Position numbers and translations under genes: made by a program. Source: Struthidea cinerea (taxonomy: Eukaryota; Chordata; Aves; Passeriformes; Corcoracidae). From it: a DNA stretch of 64,000 bases. The DNA is taken from contig VZTI01004402.1 in the NCBI GenBank assembly GCA_013397865.1, forward strand, positions 360,427 to 424,426, read 5' to 3'. The notes under the pieces were generated by a model. The model was not told the origin of the DNA and ran no database searches. It saw only the letters and a program-made list of their open reading frames with translations. Shown in pieces: positions 37,021 through 49,000 of the stretch (positions are counted from its first letter, which is position 1; each line of letters starts with the position of its first letter).

Positions 37021-40000
37021 GTAAGGACCTGCCTTTATTTTCCTATTTGACAAAAATTGCCAAGAGTTTCTGGTGACAAACATGTTGAGTTGACAGGCCT
37101 GGAGAGATCAGGTGCCTGTTCCCCTCTCCATGGCAGTGGCTCTGCCCCAGAAAATGAGACACTGCTTGCCTCTAGCCCTGCTCCTTTCCTTCTCCTTCCC
37201 ATGTGGCTTCATCCCTGCCTCAGCCCAGCTCCTCCAAAATAATGCTCAGACCTCAGAAATAAGGTGCCATGTGTTGCCATCATGCTTATTTGTCCCTGTT
37301 TGCCTGTCACACCTGGCTGCCTCCCTCTGCCCTGCTGTGTTTCTTCAAGTACAATCCAGCCCTGCTTTTTTATCCCTTTTCTGAAGGGTGGGAGGCTCTC
37401 ATGCATAGTTTGGTGGAGGCAAATATTAGGGGGAGACCTTCACATTGTGGAGGTTTTTTTTTTCCTGCAAATCATTTTAATTTCTGCCTACTGGGATTCA
37501 GATAAATTGTTCCAGTCTAGCAACAGAGCAGCTGAGTCAGCACTCCCCTTTGATCTGTGGTCCCTCCTGTGACAGCCCACTCCTGGCTGTTACTTATCAT
37601 GCTTTGGTCCCTTTAAGGCATTTACTGCTGTTATTACTCATTAACTGATGCTTATCAATGACATAAAAGAATTTAGGGAGAAACCTTTGTGGAGGGAGGT
37701 GATGGTTGTGTGGTGTTTTTGAGGCCAGCACATGATATTATGGTAATTTGGGAATTGTTTGTGCTGAAACGAAGTCTGGAGCCTCCTCAAAGCCTTCCCA
37801 GTTATATTTCACTACAAGAAAATGAAGGGGTGGGGGGACTAAAATTCTGGGGAACAGAATTGTTCAAGTGGAAACAACTGGTGTAGTGCAAAGGACAAAA
37901 GGGAGCTGGATTGTTTGTCTGAGCAGCAGGAGCTGGCAGGTGGGTGTCCTCTGGCAGGCAGGAGAGAGGGGCTGGTGAGTGACCCCTGTGTGTGCAGTCC
38001 TGAATCCAAGTGAGACACAGGACTGGCCTCAGAGAGATGTGAATCAGCCCTTCCCTCTCAGGCTGTGGCTTTCTTCGCTTTCCAGCATTTTCTCTGTCTG
38101 GCTCACTGGAACAGGACAACCAGAGACTGTCCTGATATCACTCCACACTCTGCTGGCTTGTGCTGCTCGGCACTTGTGTGGGTAACAACGTGTAAAGGCT
38201 GATGGCAACCTCAGCTGGGGCCTGGCAGGACTCTGGGGAGGGGGAAGGAGGTTCTACCTGCCCAAATCCCCTCGGGAAGCCAGGCAGAGTGTGTCGTGTC
38301 TGATTTAGTGCTGCAGGCGGGCAGTGTGTGTGGTTGCTGTGATGGTTTTCCTTCTGACTTCCCTCTGCTCCCACACAGATCCAAGCTGGGAGCAAGGCTC
38401 ATCAAACAGATTTGCTTTTACAGAGGAAAATGAGTTATTGCCTTCGTTTTTGAAGTACTAAAGCCCATGTCTCTTCAAGGAGACCTTCTGCAGCATGGCC
38501 TAGCAAGGTCCTTATCAATCTTTTGGCTTCCACTTTGTTTGAAAAGCTGTGGATGCTTTGCAAAAATGGACTGTAGCAATGAAACACAGAGTGAAGCAAC
38601 AGTACACGAGTGCTGGTTCTGTACACAAGAGAAATATGCTGATTCCCCTTTTTTTCAAGGTTAATTTAAGTTCAGTTTGATCTATGTAGCAATCTAATGA
38701 ACTCAGTTGTTATTATTCAACAATAGCCAGCATCCTTTAAAAGGTGCTTACGTTTGTTTGGTGTTGTCTGCATTCCTGCTCTGGATTTTGGAGAAAGTTC
38801 CCTGTTTTGCTGGATGATCTGGATGGGAAGTTGTCGCTCAGCTCTCCAAACTGTCTTCTTGTAATGTCTCATTTCACCACAACAACCTGAAGCTGTTTTG
38901 AGGAAGACAGGAGGGATGGGATGGGATGGGATGGGCACACACATCTCTGCCAGTGCCACAGGCTGTTTCCCCCTGGAATTTTGCAGGTTTGTTCTGCAAA
39001 GGCAGATGTGGAATTTCATCCTCCCCATGAGAAGAGCTGGATTTTCTTGCCACAGTTCTGCTCCCTCTGGAGAGAGTTGAAGTTGAGGTGTTTTGCTACT
39101 TTTACTCTTTTGAATTTCAGCCCAGAATGACCAAGGTGAACTCAGGGGATGGCAACGAGCAAGACCAGCCTGTGGTTTCCTCTTTCCCCACCCTCTTCAG
39201 CTTTTACAGCAGCCTCCCTAAAAATGGGGATATAACCAGCAATGGTCTCATCTTTCTTATTACAAGGGTGAGCTGGTTCATCCAAATTGTAAGATCAGTG
39301 CCCAGATGAGGTAATAAAAGCAACCCTCTGATTTTAGTAATATGGGAGTTGGATCAAAGGTGAGAAGCGAGAATAAACTGAGAGCAAATGGAATGAAAAA
39401 TGACTCGTTAGGGACCAGAGCTTTTATTGCCCCTGGGGAGGAGAGAGGCTGAGCCGTGGCTCAACTGTGCAGCAGAACCAACTCTTGACGTGCCTCACAC
39501 CTTCCTCAGGGCTGCTCTAGGTTGTCCTTGTGCCTGTAGGAGGTGTTCCTGCAGGGAGGGAGGTGAAGGCAGATGGAATCAGGTTCCATCCTGATTCCAG
39601 TCTAATTCAGGTTGCATCTCCTGTTTCCAGCTGCCACATTATCTCCCCAGGACGGAGTTTCCTTTTCCCGTGTGCTCAATACCAGACCCACTGAGTGCCA
39701 GAGATCTGAAAGCTTGATTGATGGTGCTGAGCTTGAAATCTGCAGAGCACAGGATCTACGTCAGGGAGGATGGTGACCATCCTGGGGTCCAGGACAAGAA
39801 ATTGTGTGGACTGGAAGAAAACTACCCCGTCCCCAAGCCCCAACGTGCCAACCCTTATTTGTCTCCTATGACATCTTAGTTTACATGCCCACAACACCCC
39901 CTGACCCCACGGGAGCCTCGTTGGTGGGATGGCAGAACAAACCCTGCTTTTACTTCATAGCAAAGGTTTCACTTAAGCCAGCACGGCCTCTTAGCGGGAA

Positions 40001-43000
40001 GTGTGTTCAGCCCTTCCCGAATTTCCTGAGCCTGGTTCTGCCCTCCTGTGTCACAGCACTGAGCCCAGACCAACCTCCGGAGTGACAGCACTACCCACGG
40101 CAGGAAGGGCAGGCAGGGATGCAGGGGGGGCTGGCAGAGGAGCAGGGCTGCAGGCAGGGCAGGCAGGGCAGGCAGGGCTGCAGGCAGGGCAGGCAGGGAT
40201 GCAGGGGGGGCTGGCAGAGGAGCAGGGCTGCAGGCAGGGCAGGCAGGGCTGCAGGCAGGGCAGGCAGGGATGCAGGGGGGGCTGGCAGAGGAGCAGGGCT
40301 GCAGGCAGGGCAGGCAGGGCTGCAGGCAGGGCTGGCAGAGGAGCAGGGCTGCAGGCAGGGCAGGCAGGGCTGCAGGCAGCTGCACACAGATTTCTGCTCA
40401 CTTTGTTCACCCAGTTTCTCTGAGTAAGCCCCACCACAGAGCTCTGGGCAGCACAATATTAATCCCAGGTTTGGGTTGGAGCTGGAGTGCAGCGCCTGAG
40501 CTGAGCTGATATAACCCAGCCTTATCTCCTGACACTGCTCTTGAGAAGCTCGTGGCATTTCACTTCCAGCTTTAATGCCTGGAGATAGCATTATATATCC
40601 AGTGTCTGATTGATTCATTGTGTGATTGATAAATGACATGCATAGTTTTTGCATGAAAACAGTCCCTGTAATGTGATTCCCCACACAGAAGATTCTGAAA
40701 GGTTTTAAAGAAAATCTTTGTACCGTGCACAGAATTTGATCAATTCATTGCTATTTTTCTGAAATCAGCCCATTTATTTAGGCCAGATTACCAACAGCAC
40801 CTTCACCACCCACGTCTTTGGATGGTAAAGCATCATTACTTGGAGTTTTAATGTGATCACTGTATGAAATGTTTCTGTATCTCCCTCTTCTCCCAGGCAG
40901 TTACATGAAATACTGGCAGCTGTCTGGGATGTTTTATAGGGTTTGTCTTTCTCTGATAGACAATAAAACAATTCCCTGCTGTAGGGAGAAATATTTGGAA
41001 GATAGCAGATGTTTCACGGTGCTGTGACATGGCTGAGAGATTGGCAGGGGAACCAGAATTGCTTGGCTGTGAGGCTGCTGCTGGTTCTGCAGGGTGGAAG
41101 TGAGCAGTTGCTCAGTGCTTCAAGGACTTCCATGGATTTTCCATGTTCTGTATGTGACAGCCACGAGCAGTTATTTCCTTTCCTGTCTGAACAGGAAGGT
41201 GTCTTCCTTAGTAATCCCTAAGGTTTCCTAATGGCTCTGTGCAGAATGTGTTTCTCCAGCTCCAGCAGTACATTGAATTTAAGGAGGATTTGGGCTGTTT
41301 CACAGGTAGCTGTATAATAACTGGCTGGTTTCTGGTAGCAGTAACAACCTGGAATCAATCCCTGTGAAATTTCTAATTTAACGCTGAGTTTCTGTAGGTC
41401 AGTTAATGACTCAAATGTCTCTAAGAATAAAATGCAACTTCCTAACTGATTCTTACAAGGAGGAGCCATGAATCAAAACTGGGTGGGCAAACTGAATTTT
41501 GTGTTACTTCGCATCTATCTCCTGGGTTTTTGCTGATCTGCAATAATGCTGATGATGAGGCAGTTTGGGTACTGACCCTTCTCTCATTTGGGCATCCTGC
41601 TGTCTTTCAGAATGACAGTAAAAATCCTTTCCTTCTAAAGGCTAGTAATTTTTGGACCTTATTTCTTATCACTGTTGGATTGAAGGAGCAGTCTGTCCCC
41701 TAAGACTGTTCCTTGTGTTTGGCCAATGCTGTAAATCGTTTGCCAGAACAACAAAAAGGCTGCAAAGGCCTCCTCGTCCACTGTTCCCTCCCACAAAGTC
41801 TTTTAGTTGCAAGTTTGGCATTTTTAGTCAAATGGATTTAATATTTTCATAAAATAACTTTGCAAAATTCTCTTCTCCTGACATGCTGCTTAAGTCTGCC
41901 AAGCAAATCCTATGTCTGCATTAGGGGATACTTTTTGGTGTGTTTAATACCTGGGAACATTGTTTACAATCTTTGATTTTTTCAGAGGAATAGATTTGTG
42001 GACAAACAGTAGGTTTTATCAAGGGAGGTGTGTGAGGAGCCCAAGGGATGTGCTCAGATCCTTTTGTAATTCTGAGTCCAAACATTCAAACTTCCACTTG
42101 ATTCTAATCAGAAGTTCTAGTGCAGCTTCCTAAGTAAAGCACCACTGTATGGGAAAAATGACTTTGGGTGCTTTTTTTTTCAACCTGTGCCAAGGTGAGC
42201 CAGGAAAGGCCCAATCTCCTCATCTTTTCCCTCGTGCTGCTCTCTCCTAGCAGCTTTCAGAGCTCCGTGGAGGAGAACCACACGAGGCACCTGAGCTTGT
42301 TTGAGGTGAATCCCTGAGCTGAGGGCTCCTCACCTGGGGGGAAGCAGAGCTGATCCCAAAGCCATCGCTGGGCACAGGGGCACTTGGTCAAGGTGGAGTT
42401 CACCTCAGGCTGGTCTGGTTTCACATCCCTGGCACTCCTACATCCCCAGGAGGTCTCAACAATACCTGGGCCAGAAGAATGATGTGATTTTGAGGGTGGA
42501 AGGTTATAGCTGCCATGTATTTTTATCAGGTGTTTTAAAGGAACTGATTTCTGAGCTCCTCTGTGTGCTTTGTGCACAGGGCATTGAAGGATTGCTGGAT
42601 CCTTTCCACGTCTGGCTCCTTGGGGTGCCAGCTGTGGCAGGCTGAGGGCCTCAGCAGCAGAGTAAATCCCACTGGGGAGCACATTCAGGGGAGCTCCCCG
42701 CGTGCTTCACGGGACCACAGCCAATCCTTCCCTTCCAGCTGTTCTCTCAAGCAAAGCCTCGAGGGTCTGATCTGAGGAGCTGCTGAACAGTGCCTGTGTT
42801 TCATCTGGACTGGGAGGGCAGCCTGTGCTTGTGTGTCTTCTCTGCCCTGATTCCCCTCCAGAAGGTACCTGCTGAGGAAACAGTTGCATTTCCCATCCTT
42901 TTTTTGGAAATCTTGTAGCACTCTTTGTAGAAAGAACAAGAACTGTGCTACCTGATAGAAGCCTTTGGTCCGTATTTCTGCCTTCCATGCATCATCTGAT

Positions 43001-46000
43001 GACACAAACCTCACCTTTTGCTCTGCACTGAGTCACTACAATGACATCAGCTAGTGCTCCCCCCATAATTTATCAATGCAACAAAAACTCCTCCGTGCAC
43101 TAATTATCTTGTCCCTTTGGCCAAAGCCTCTGAGATGTTATAAGGATGAAGTCACCCAGGTTCTCTCTAGGCACCCAGCTCCTCAGATTTTGGTGGACAC
43201 TTGCTGGATGTCTTTTGGCTTTTGAAACCAAGCACTTGTGTCTGTGCTGGAGCCTTGTGTTCACAGGTCCCACGCTGCTGTGAGAGGGAGACCGTTCCCC
43301 ATCACATTTGGTAAAACTCCCTGTTTCGATCTGTCTTGATGAATGATTAAAAAACTCTTATATTGCCAAATAATTTGCTATGAATAAAGATATGTCCAAC
43401 AAGTTATGCAATTACCATTATTAATCAGCTTGTGTCTCTACAAGATCAAGAGAATCTTACTTTACGAAGGAATTTTTAGCTGATGAGCTGGATTCATGCA
43501 GTTTCTTTTCCTCTTTAGAGAGGGATGGAAGGGAGTTGATTCCACCAATGCTTCAAGAGACCAAATATCCCCTGTTTATTAATTAATAATATCCATCTGG
43601 ATTTTTATCCAAAGAAAAAGCATTCTGAGCCATGTCATATCAACTTTTAAATCTTTGGAAGCCTTGCTGCTCTTCCCTTGTTTCTAACACCTACCTAGTT
43701 ACAGGACATCAGGAATGTGAGCAGAGGACAGATGATGGGAGGAGGCCGCCTTTGTGAAATCTTTTTTTTTGATGAGTGGGAACAACAAAAATAGGGTTCT
43801 GGAAAGCCACTACAAGCCAAAAAAAAGTCCTCTGACACCGAACATCTCAAGAAGATGAAAACGGTCCTCCCATTTCCATTGTCCCTGGCCTGAGCTTTTG
43901 ATCTGACGCAAGAAATGTGGTATTTGTCTGAAGTGGAGAAAGTTTATGCTGGCAAAAGGAGGAGGTGGGTTGAGTAAGCTGGGACTGAGCTCCAGGCACA
44001 CAACGCTCATGTCCCCGCGGAGGGCTGGGAGCGGAGCGGGATCCACAGCCAGGCTTCGAGCCCCGGCAGTGGAGCAGGAGCCAGACCCTGCCCCGGGAGT
44101 CTGGTGGGTCTGGGAGCTCCGGGCTGAGTCCTGCAAGCTGCAGCCTCTGGTGCTGGCCCTGGAGCCTGGGCCAGGGCAGGGTCGTCCCCCGGTTCCTGAG
44201 CGTTCGCACGGCTCCTGCGGCCGGCCCGGCTCCCGCACGGTGCTGGCAGCAGATGTGGCCCCATTTCAGTCCCTTCCAGCCTCCTGACCCAGTTCAGCTG
44301 CATCTGAGCTGTGGGGTCTGGAGCCAGAGACAAACCCTCGTGCTGCCGGGACCTCTCTTGCCAGAGGCTCCAGTTCAGCAGGGCCATTTAGGCTGATTTG
44401 AGTTTTTCCTTCCATTCGTGCAGAAAGACAAAAGTTTGAGTGCTTTGCTGAGTTGAGGCCATCCTTCAACTCGGACTGCACAGTGCAAGGTGGGGAGGAA
44501 AGGGGTTTTTGTGTCCTGCAGGGATCTGCTGTCCTGGTACCACAGGCAGCAACCATTGTCCTCCTCTCTGCCTTCCCTCGTTGGCTGGTGAGTGGCATCA
44601 CCCACGGCTGCAAGACATATTTCATTTATCTGGTGGCATGAGGATGTTGGCTGCCTCTTCATGGAGGCAGAACTTTTGTGTTGGAAGTGGTAACAGCAAC
44701 ACAGGTGGGCGCTGCTTGCAATGAGGATTCCCTGTGAAAACCACACATTCTTCCCTTGGTGTTATCCCTCTCTCTACCTCAACCTTATTGACTAGAAAAT
44801 ACCAAGATTTTAGTACTGAGACTTTAATACACTGCACATTTTGCTAATTTTCGTTCTGGCTGTGAGCCTCTGTGGTATCATTTTCCAGCAGTTTACTCAG
44901 AGGACTCGAAACTTTCTTTTTTTTTGTTTAATGAAAGTGGGAATTCTCCTTGAGTCCCCTGACTACAGCAATGGCAGCCTTAAGAAAAACAGAACGTGAC
45001 AGAAAATGGATGAATGGCTCCAGTGCTATTGCAATAATGTGTAAAGAGCCCATTTGTGCTCTGTGCTGTGTGAGCTGTGAGAGGACACTCCTTGTTGAAA
45101 GAGCCGTGTGTAGTTTGAGATTTTTGAATGTGACTAAATCCCTTGTGCTTCTCCTTCTTTAGCTTGGCTCTGTGGATCTCACGGATGTGAGAGCTCTCTT
45201 CTTTCTGCTTTATTTCTTTTGGGCATTTCTTCCTAATCATAAAAACTAGAATTTCTCAGCAATTTCAAGTCTGGAGACTTCCTGACCTCTATCATTTCGT
45301 GCCCAGGGAAAATAAACTTGTTACTATGGTTTGAGCCTTAATGACTGCAAAGTATATATAGTCAATTTATAACAGCGCATACTGGATTATCCTGTGCATG
45401 CCTTTACAGATTTTACAGCATTTATCAGCAGAGTGCTCATTTAAAACATGTTGTTTTAATGAAAAGGATACCGTTGCCACTGTTTTGTGTTGATTATGTG
45501 GTAACACATTTTTATTATCACCCATAAAAATGATTTGGAGCTGTTCCACTCCAGATGCGACCTTCGGCAGAGCCGTGCTCGCGCCGCCCGTGAGGGCCGC
45601 GGGCCCCTGTGGTTTGCTGGGCCCTGACCATGGCTGCAGTGATTTAATATCCCTGTTCCCACAGCTCTGCAAAACACTGTCCAAGACAGCCCCTGCGTGC
45701 CCCTTCCTCGCAGCAGGAGCATCCCACCCCTGCCCTGGCTGCAGCCCCTCTAATTTGGCACCTCCAGGGTTGGGTTAGTTCTGCCTCTCTGCCCGAGCAC
45801 ATTTTGGCAGCGTCCAGGTGTTTGCTGAGGAATTAAAAGGATGATATAATAAATAATATAAAGTGATTCAGAAAAGGCCTTCAGCTCACACTCGAGTCCC
45901 ATGGCAATGGGAGTTAAGCACAATTATGGTAAGGCACATGCTTAAGTGTTTGTTGAACTGATAACACGTTTCCTGGAAAGTCTGACAAATAAATCATTGT

Positions 46001-49000
46001 GTAGGAGCACAGAGTGCAAAAGGCAGATGGAACTGATTCCTTCCTGCCTGGCATCAGGCAAACCTGGTGAAGAAAAGCATTGTGACCTTACTCCTTTTTG
46101 CTGTACTCAGAAAGCAGAACTCTGGATGTGTAAATAAAGATCCTTGCAATAAAGGAAGAATTTTGCTTGTTTGCAAGAGTGAGCTTCAGTTCCCTTGCAC
46201 TTAACCCAGCTCCCAGTTTAATTAGTTTCTGATTCACCCCCATCAGGCCAGTACATTCTGCAGGAAGTTCATCATTTCTGGCGCTGCTGCAGTACTGGCT
46301 CTCACCAGGCCTTGCAATAAAGAAGTGATAAACCTTGTAATAATTGCAAGTTAAAAACAAACAAGCAGAGCCAAGTCACTCTCATTTATAATTGCGGTGT
46401 GACTTCATTATGTAAAGACAACACAGTGGGTAAAAGCTGAAACTTCCAGGGATTTAGTGGAAAGTTTGAGCCGTATTCCCTTTTATTTCCCTTATCCCTA
46501 AATCAGTATTGCTTAGGTGGTTTTCAAGCAGGAAAAGATGATGCTGTAACAAACCTCAGTGTTGCATGCCTAGGAAAATATTCCCATATAGCCATGCTAG
46601 AGGCCAACTCCCAGTTTCATAGAGGCCACCAGTGGTCAGGGAGCACAGCCTGATGAGGCCCAAACACCTCAAATTCTACAGGGATGCCTGTTGGGATGTG
46701 GGTTTATTTGAAGGTTGTGTGTTTGCAAGGCCTAGAAACAGCTGTGGGTTTTGATAATATCCTATTGCTTCTCAGCAGAGCTCTTTGAAGAAACAGCCTG
46801 CTTTTTTTATTATTTGCTTCAAAGTTAAAGCACTTGAACCCTTTAAAACTCCATCTTCTCCATCATCTTTAATTTGGTCGGTATTTGTGCTTTTATTTGT
46901 GCTGGTTGCAGTAATGTCCTCAGTTTGCTACCCTGGGCCTGCAGGTACAGCCCTTCACCTTGGCCCAGCTCTCAGTAATTTCTCATCTTCTGACTCTGGG
47001 TTGGAACACCAGGGAAGTGCTGTGTCCCCGACACCAGCTTTGGTCCCTGGTCTCATGTTTCTCACCAGGGACACAATCCCACGTGAGGCCGAGTCCCTCT
47101 GGAGGCAGTGAAGTCCTCCCCAAGGAGGGTGTGTGTGGGGCACACTCGCAATTAACACAGCAGCTTCCTACGCTAATTGCTGCCAATTTCCAAAAACCAA
47201 TAAAGCTTTAACACCAAAATCCTGTGGTCTGTGACCAGAGTTATTCCCAGCTCCTGCTGGCAAGGAGAGGAGTTTCAGGACCTCTTCAGGAACTGAGACC
47301 ATGTATGAAACCATCCAGGTCACAGATCACAGAATACTCTGAGTTGGAAGGGACCCACAAGGACCATCAAGTCCAACTCTGAATTGAAGGGCCCATTTAG
47401 GGACTGAACCCACAGCTCTGGGGTTGTGAGCACCCTGCTCTAAGATCCAGCTGACCTTGTTTGTGTTCCCCACGTCCCCCTGTCCAGATCCTGCTGCTCG
47501 AGGCTGCGGAGAGGAGCCCAGCCCTGGAGAACAACCTGCCCATCACCGGCACCACAGCCACGTGGTACGACGACCTGCTGCCAGATGCCTTTCCCCTGCT
47601 GAACCCCGGCACGGTCCTGAGGAAAACCGTGGGATCTGTTGGTAAGGCTGGCCCGCTCTTCACCAAATCACCCATCCTGCATACACGATGCCTTTGGGGT
47701 GGCTGGAAAGGAGGCTGGCTCTGCTGTACACTTGAAAGCTGCAGAGGAGAGGGGCTGGGAGGTCTCTGCCCTCCCTTGAGTTCAGCCAGAGCAGAGCAGG
47801 GATGTCCTTGGAAGGAAGCAGCAAAGCTCAGGAGCTGATCCATGAAGCTGCATTTTGCCAGCCGTGGCGGCCTGTGGCAGCCACGATTTCTGTTGGCACA
47901 AACATCTGCTGGGAGCTGAATTTGGGTCTGTTCGCGTTCTGTTAACCCCAGTAGGCCCACTGGGCCTGCCCGTGTGTTTCAGTGGGCTTGTTTGAAGTCC
48001 AGAGGCTGTGGATTTTGAGGCTGGGCACATCAAAACATTCCTGAAGAAACTCCAGAGAGCCATCAGGATCACGTTGGGACAGTTCCTGCTCACCTACTGA
48101 GCAACAAATGCAGCATTTCCCGGCCTGGGAGCAGTGCTGGGGAATAGAGGAATGGGCTGCACAGGTCATTCTTGGTTTTATTAGGACAAAAAACTTTCCC
48201 ATGAATAGCAGCATGGGTTGCAGTCTGCTTGGTATTTTCTAAATTTGCCATAAACACAATGGGCTGTTTTATGATCCCTCTTGTGGCATGAGAAAAAAAT
48301 ACACTTATAAGAAAGTCTCCCTCTGAGCCCACTTGGCCAGACAGATCCCCATGCATTGAATTTCCTTGACCTTGGCATCTTTTTTCAAAATCCCTGCTCT
48401 CTGCTTCCAAAGCCCTGTCTGTCTGTTGCTTTGCTTGCTCCCAGAGCAGTTCTTTATTCTTTAGGGCCTACTTTGCTTTTTCCTTCTTTTTTTTTTTTTT
48501 CTTTTCATTTTTTCAGCCCGAGCAGTTTATTATGGCAGCCCTTCCTGACTGCAGCAGACTTGGAGCGACCAACACAGTCCAGATGTCATCCCTGTTTATG
48601 ATTTGACATGATGCCACAACATGGAGGGAGGTTCACTAACAATATGTTCTGCAAAATATTCTCAGAACCACAGCCACCACAGCTGCCAGGAACTGAATTA
48701 GAGCAGTTCCCCCAGTGTCCATTATATGCTCATTCTGCCTTTTCCATGTCATTTATTTTTGCTGTGGCAGGATCTCTGCACCTGCACTTTGCTGCACCAG
48801 AGTCAGCCCAGTGAAATGCTGCTGACTCTGGGCCTTCCACCCCAAGTCTTCTCATCATGGAGGCTCCTCACACATGGTCATGTCCTGCTGGGCACAGAGC
48901 AGTGGCTGCCTCTCCCCCAGGCTTTTGGCAGTGCTGCCAAGCAGAACAGCTTCCCTGTAGCACTTTGGTCAGGCTCAGCCCATGGCCCAGGGTCAGCACC

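Larger units (their letters stand above)
37021..47487 (+). other. COL26A1 intron, 10.5 kb
   Basis: This intron is bounded by a gtaagg donor and a cccctgtccag acceptor. It contains a GGGAT microsatellite (38913-38935), a GC-rich minisatellite (40100-40380), a small CpG island (44004-44245), a 13-bp direct repeat pair (46142-46322) and a reversed CR1 against its 3' end (47325-47455). AT-rich blocks at 43320-43470 and 45300-45540 have an enhancer-like texture. No other gene was recognised. Confidence 0.9.

Noticed and set aside
40051..40684. Open frames on both strands encoding Cys-Leu-Pro-rich or Ala-Gly-Arg-rich repeats
   Set aside because: They are produced by the minisatellite at 40100-40380, not by a gene. 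The repetitive AGRAG/CLPCLQP pattern mirrors the inner repeat.
43810..44387. Three overlapping open frames of 113-142 codons
   Set aside because: High GC removes stop codons on both strands. No domain or conserved start was recognised, so it is treated as a CpG island instead.
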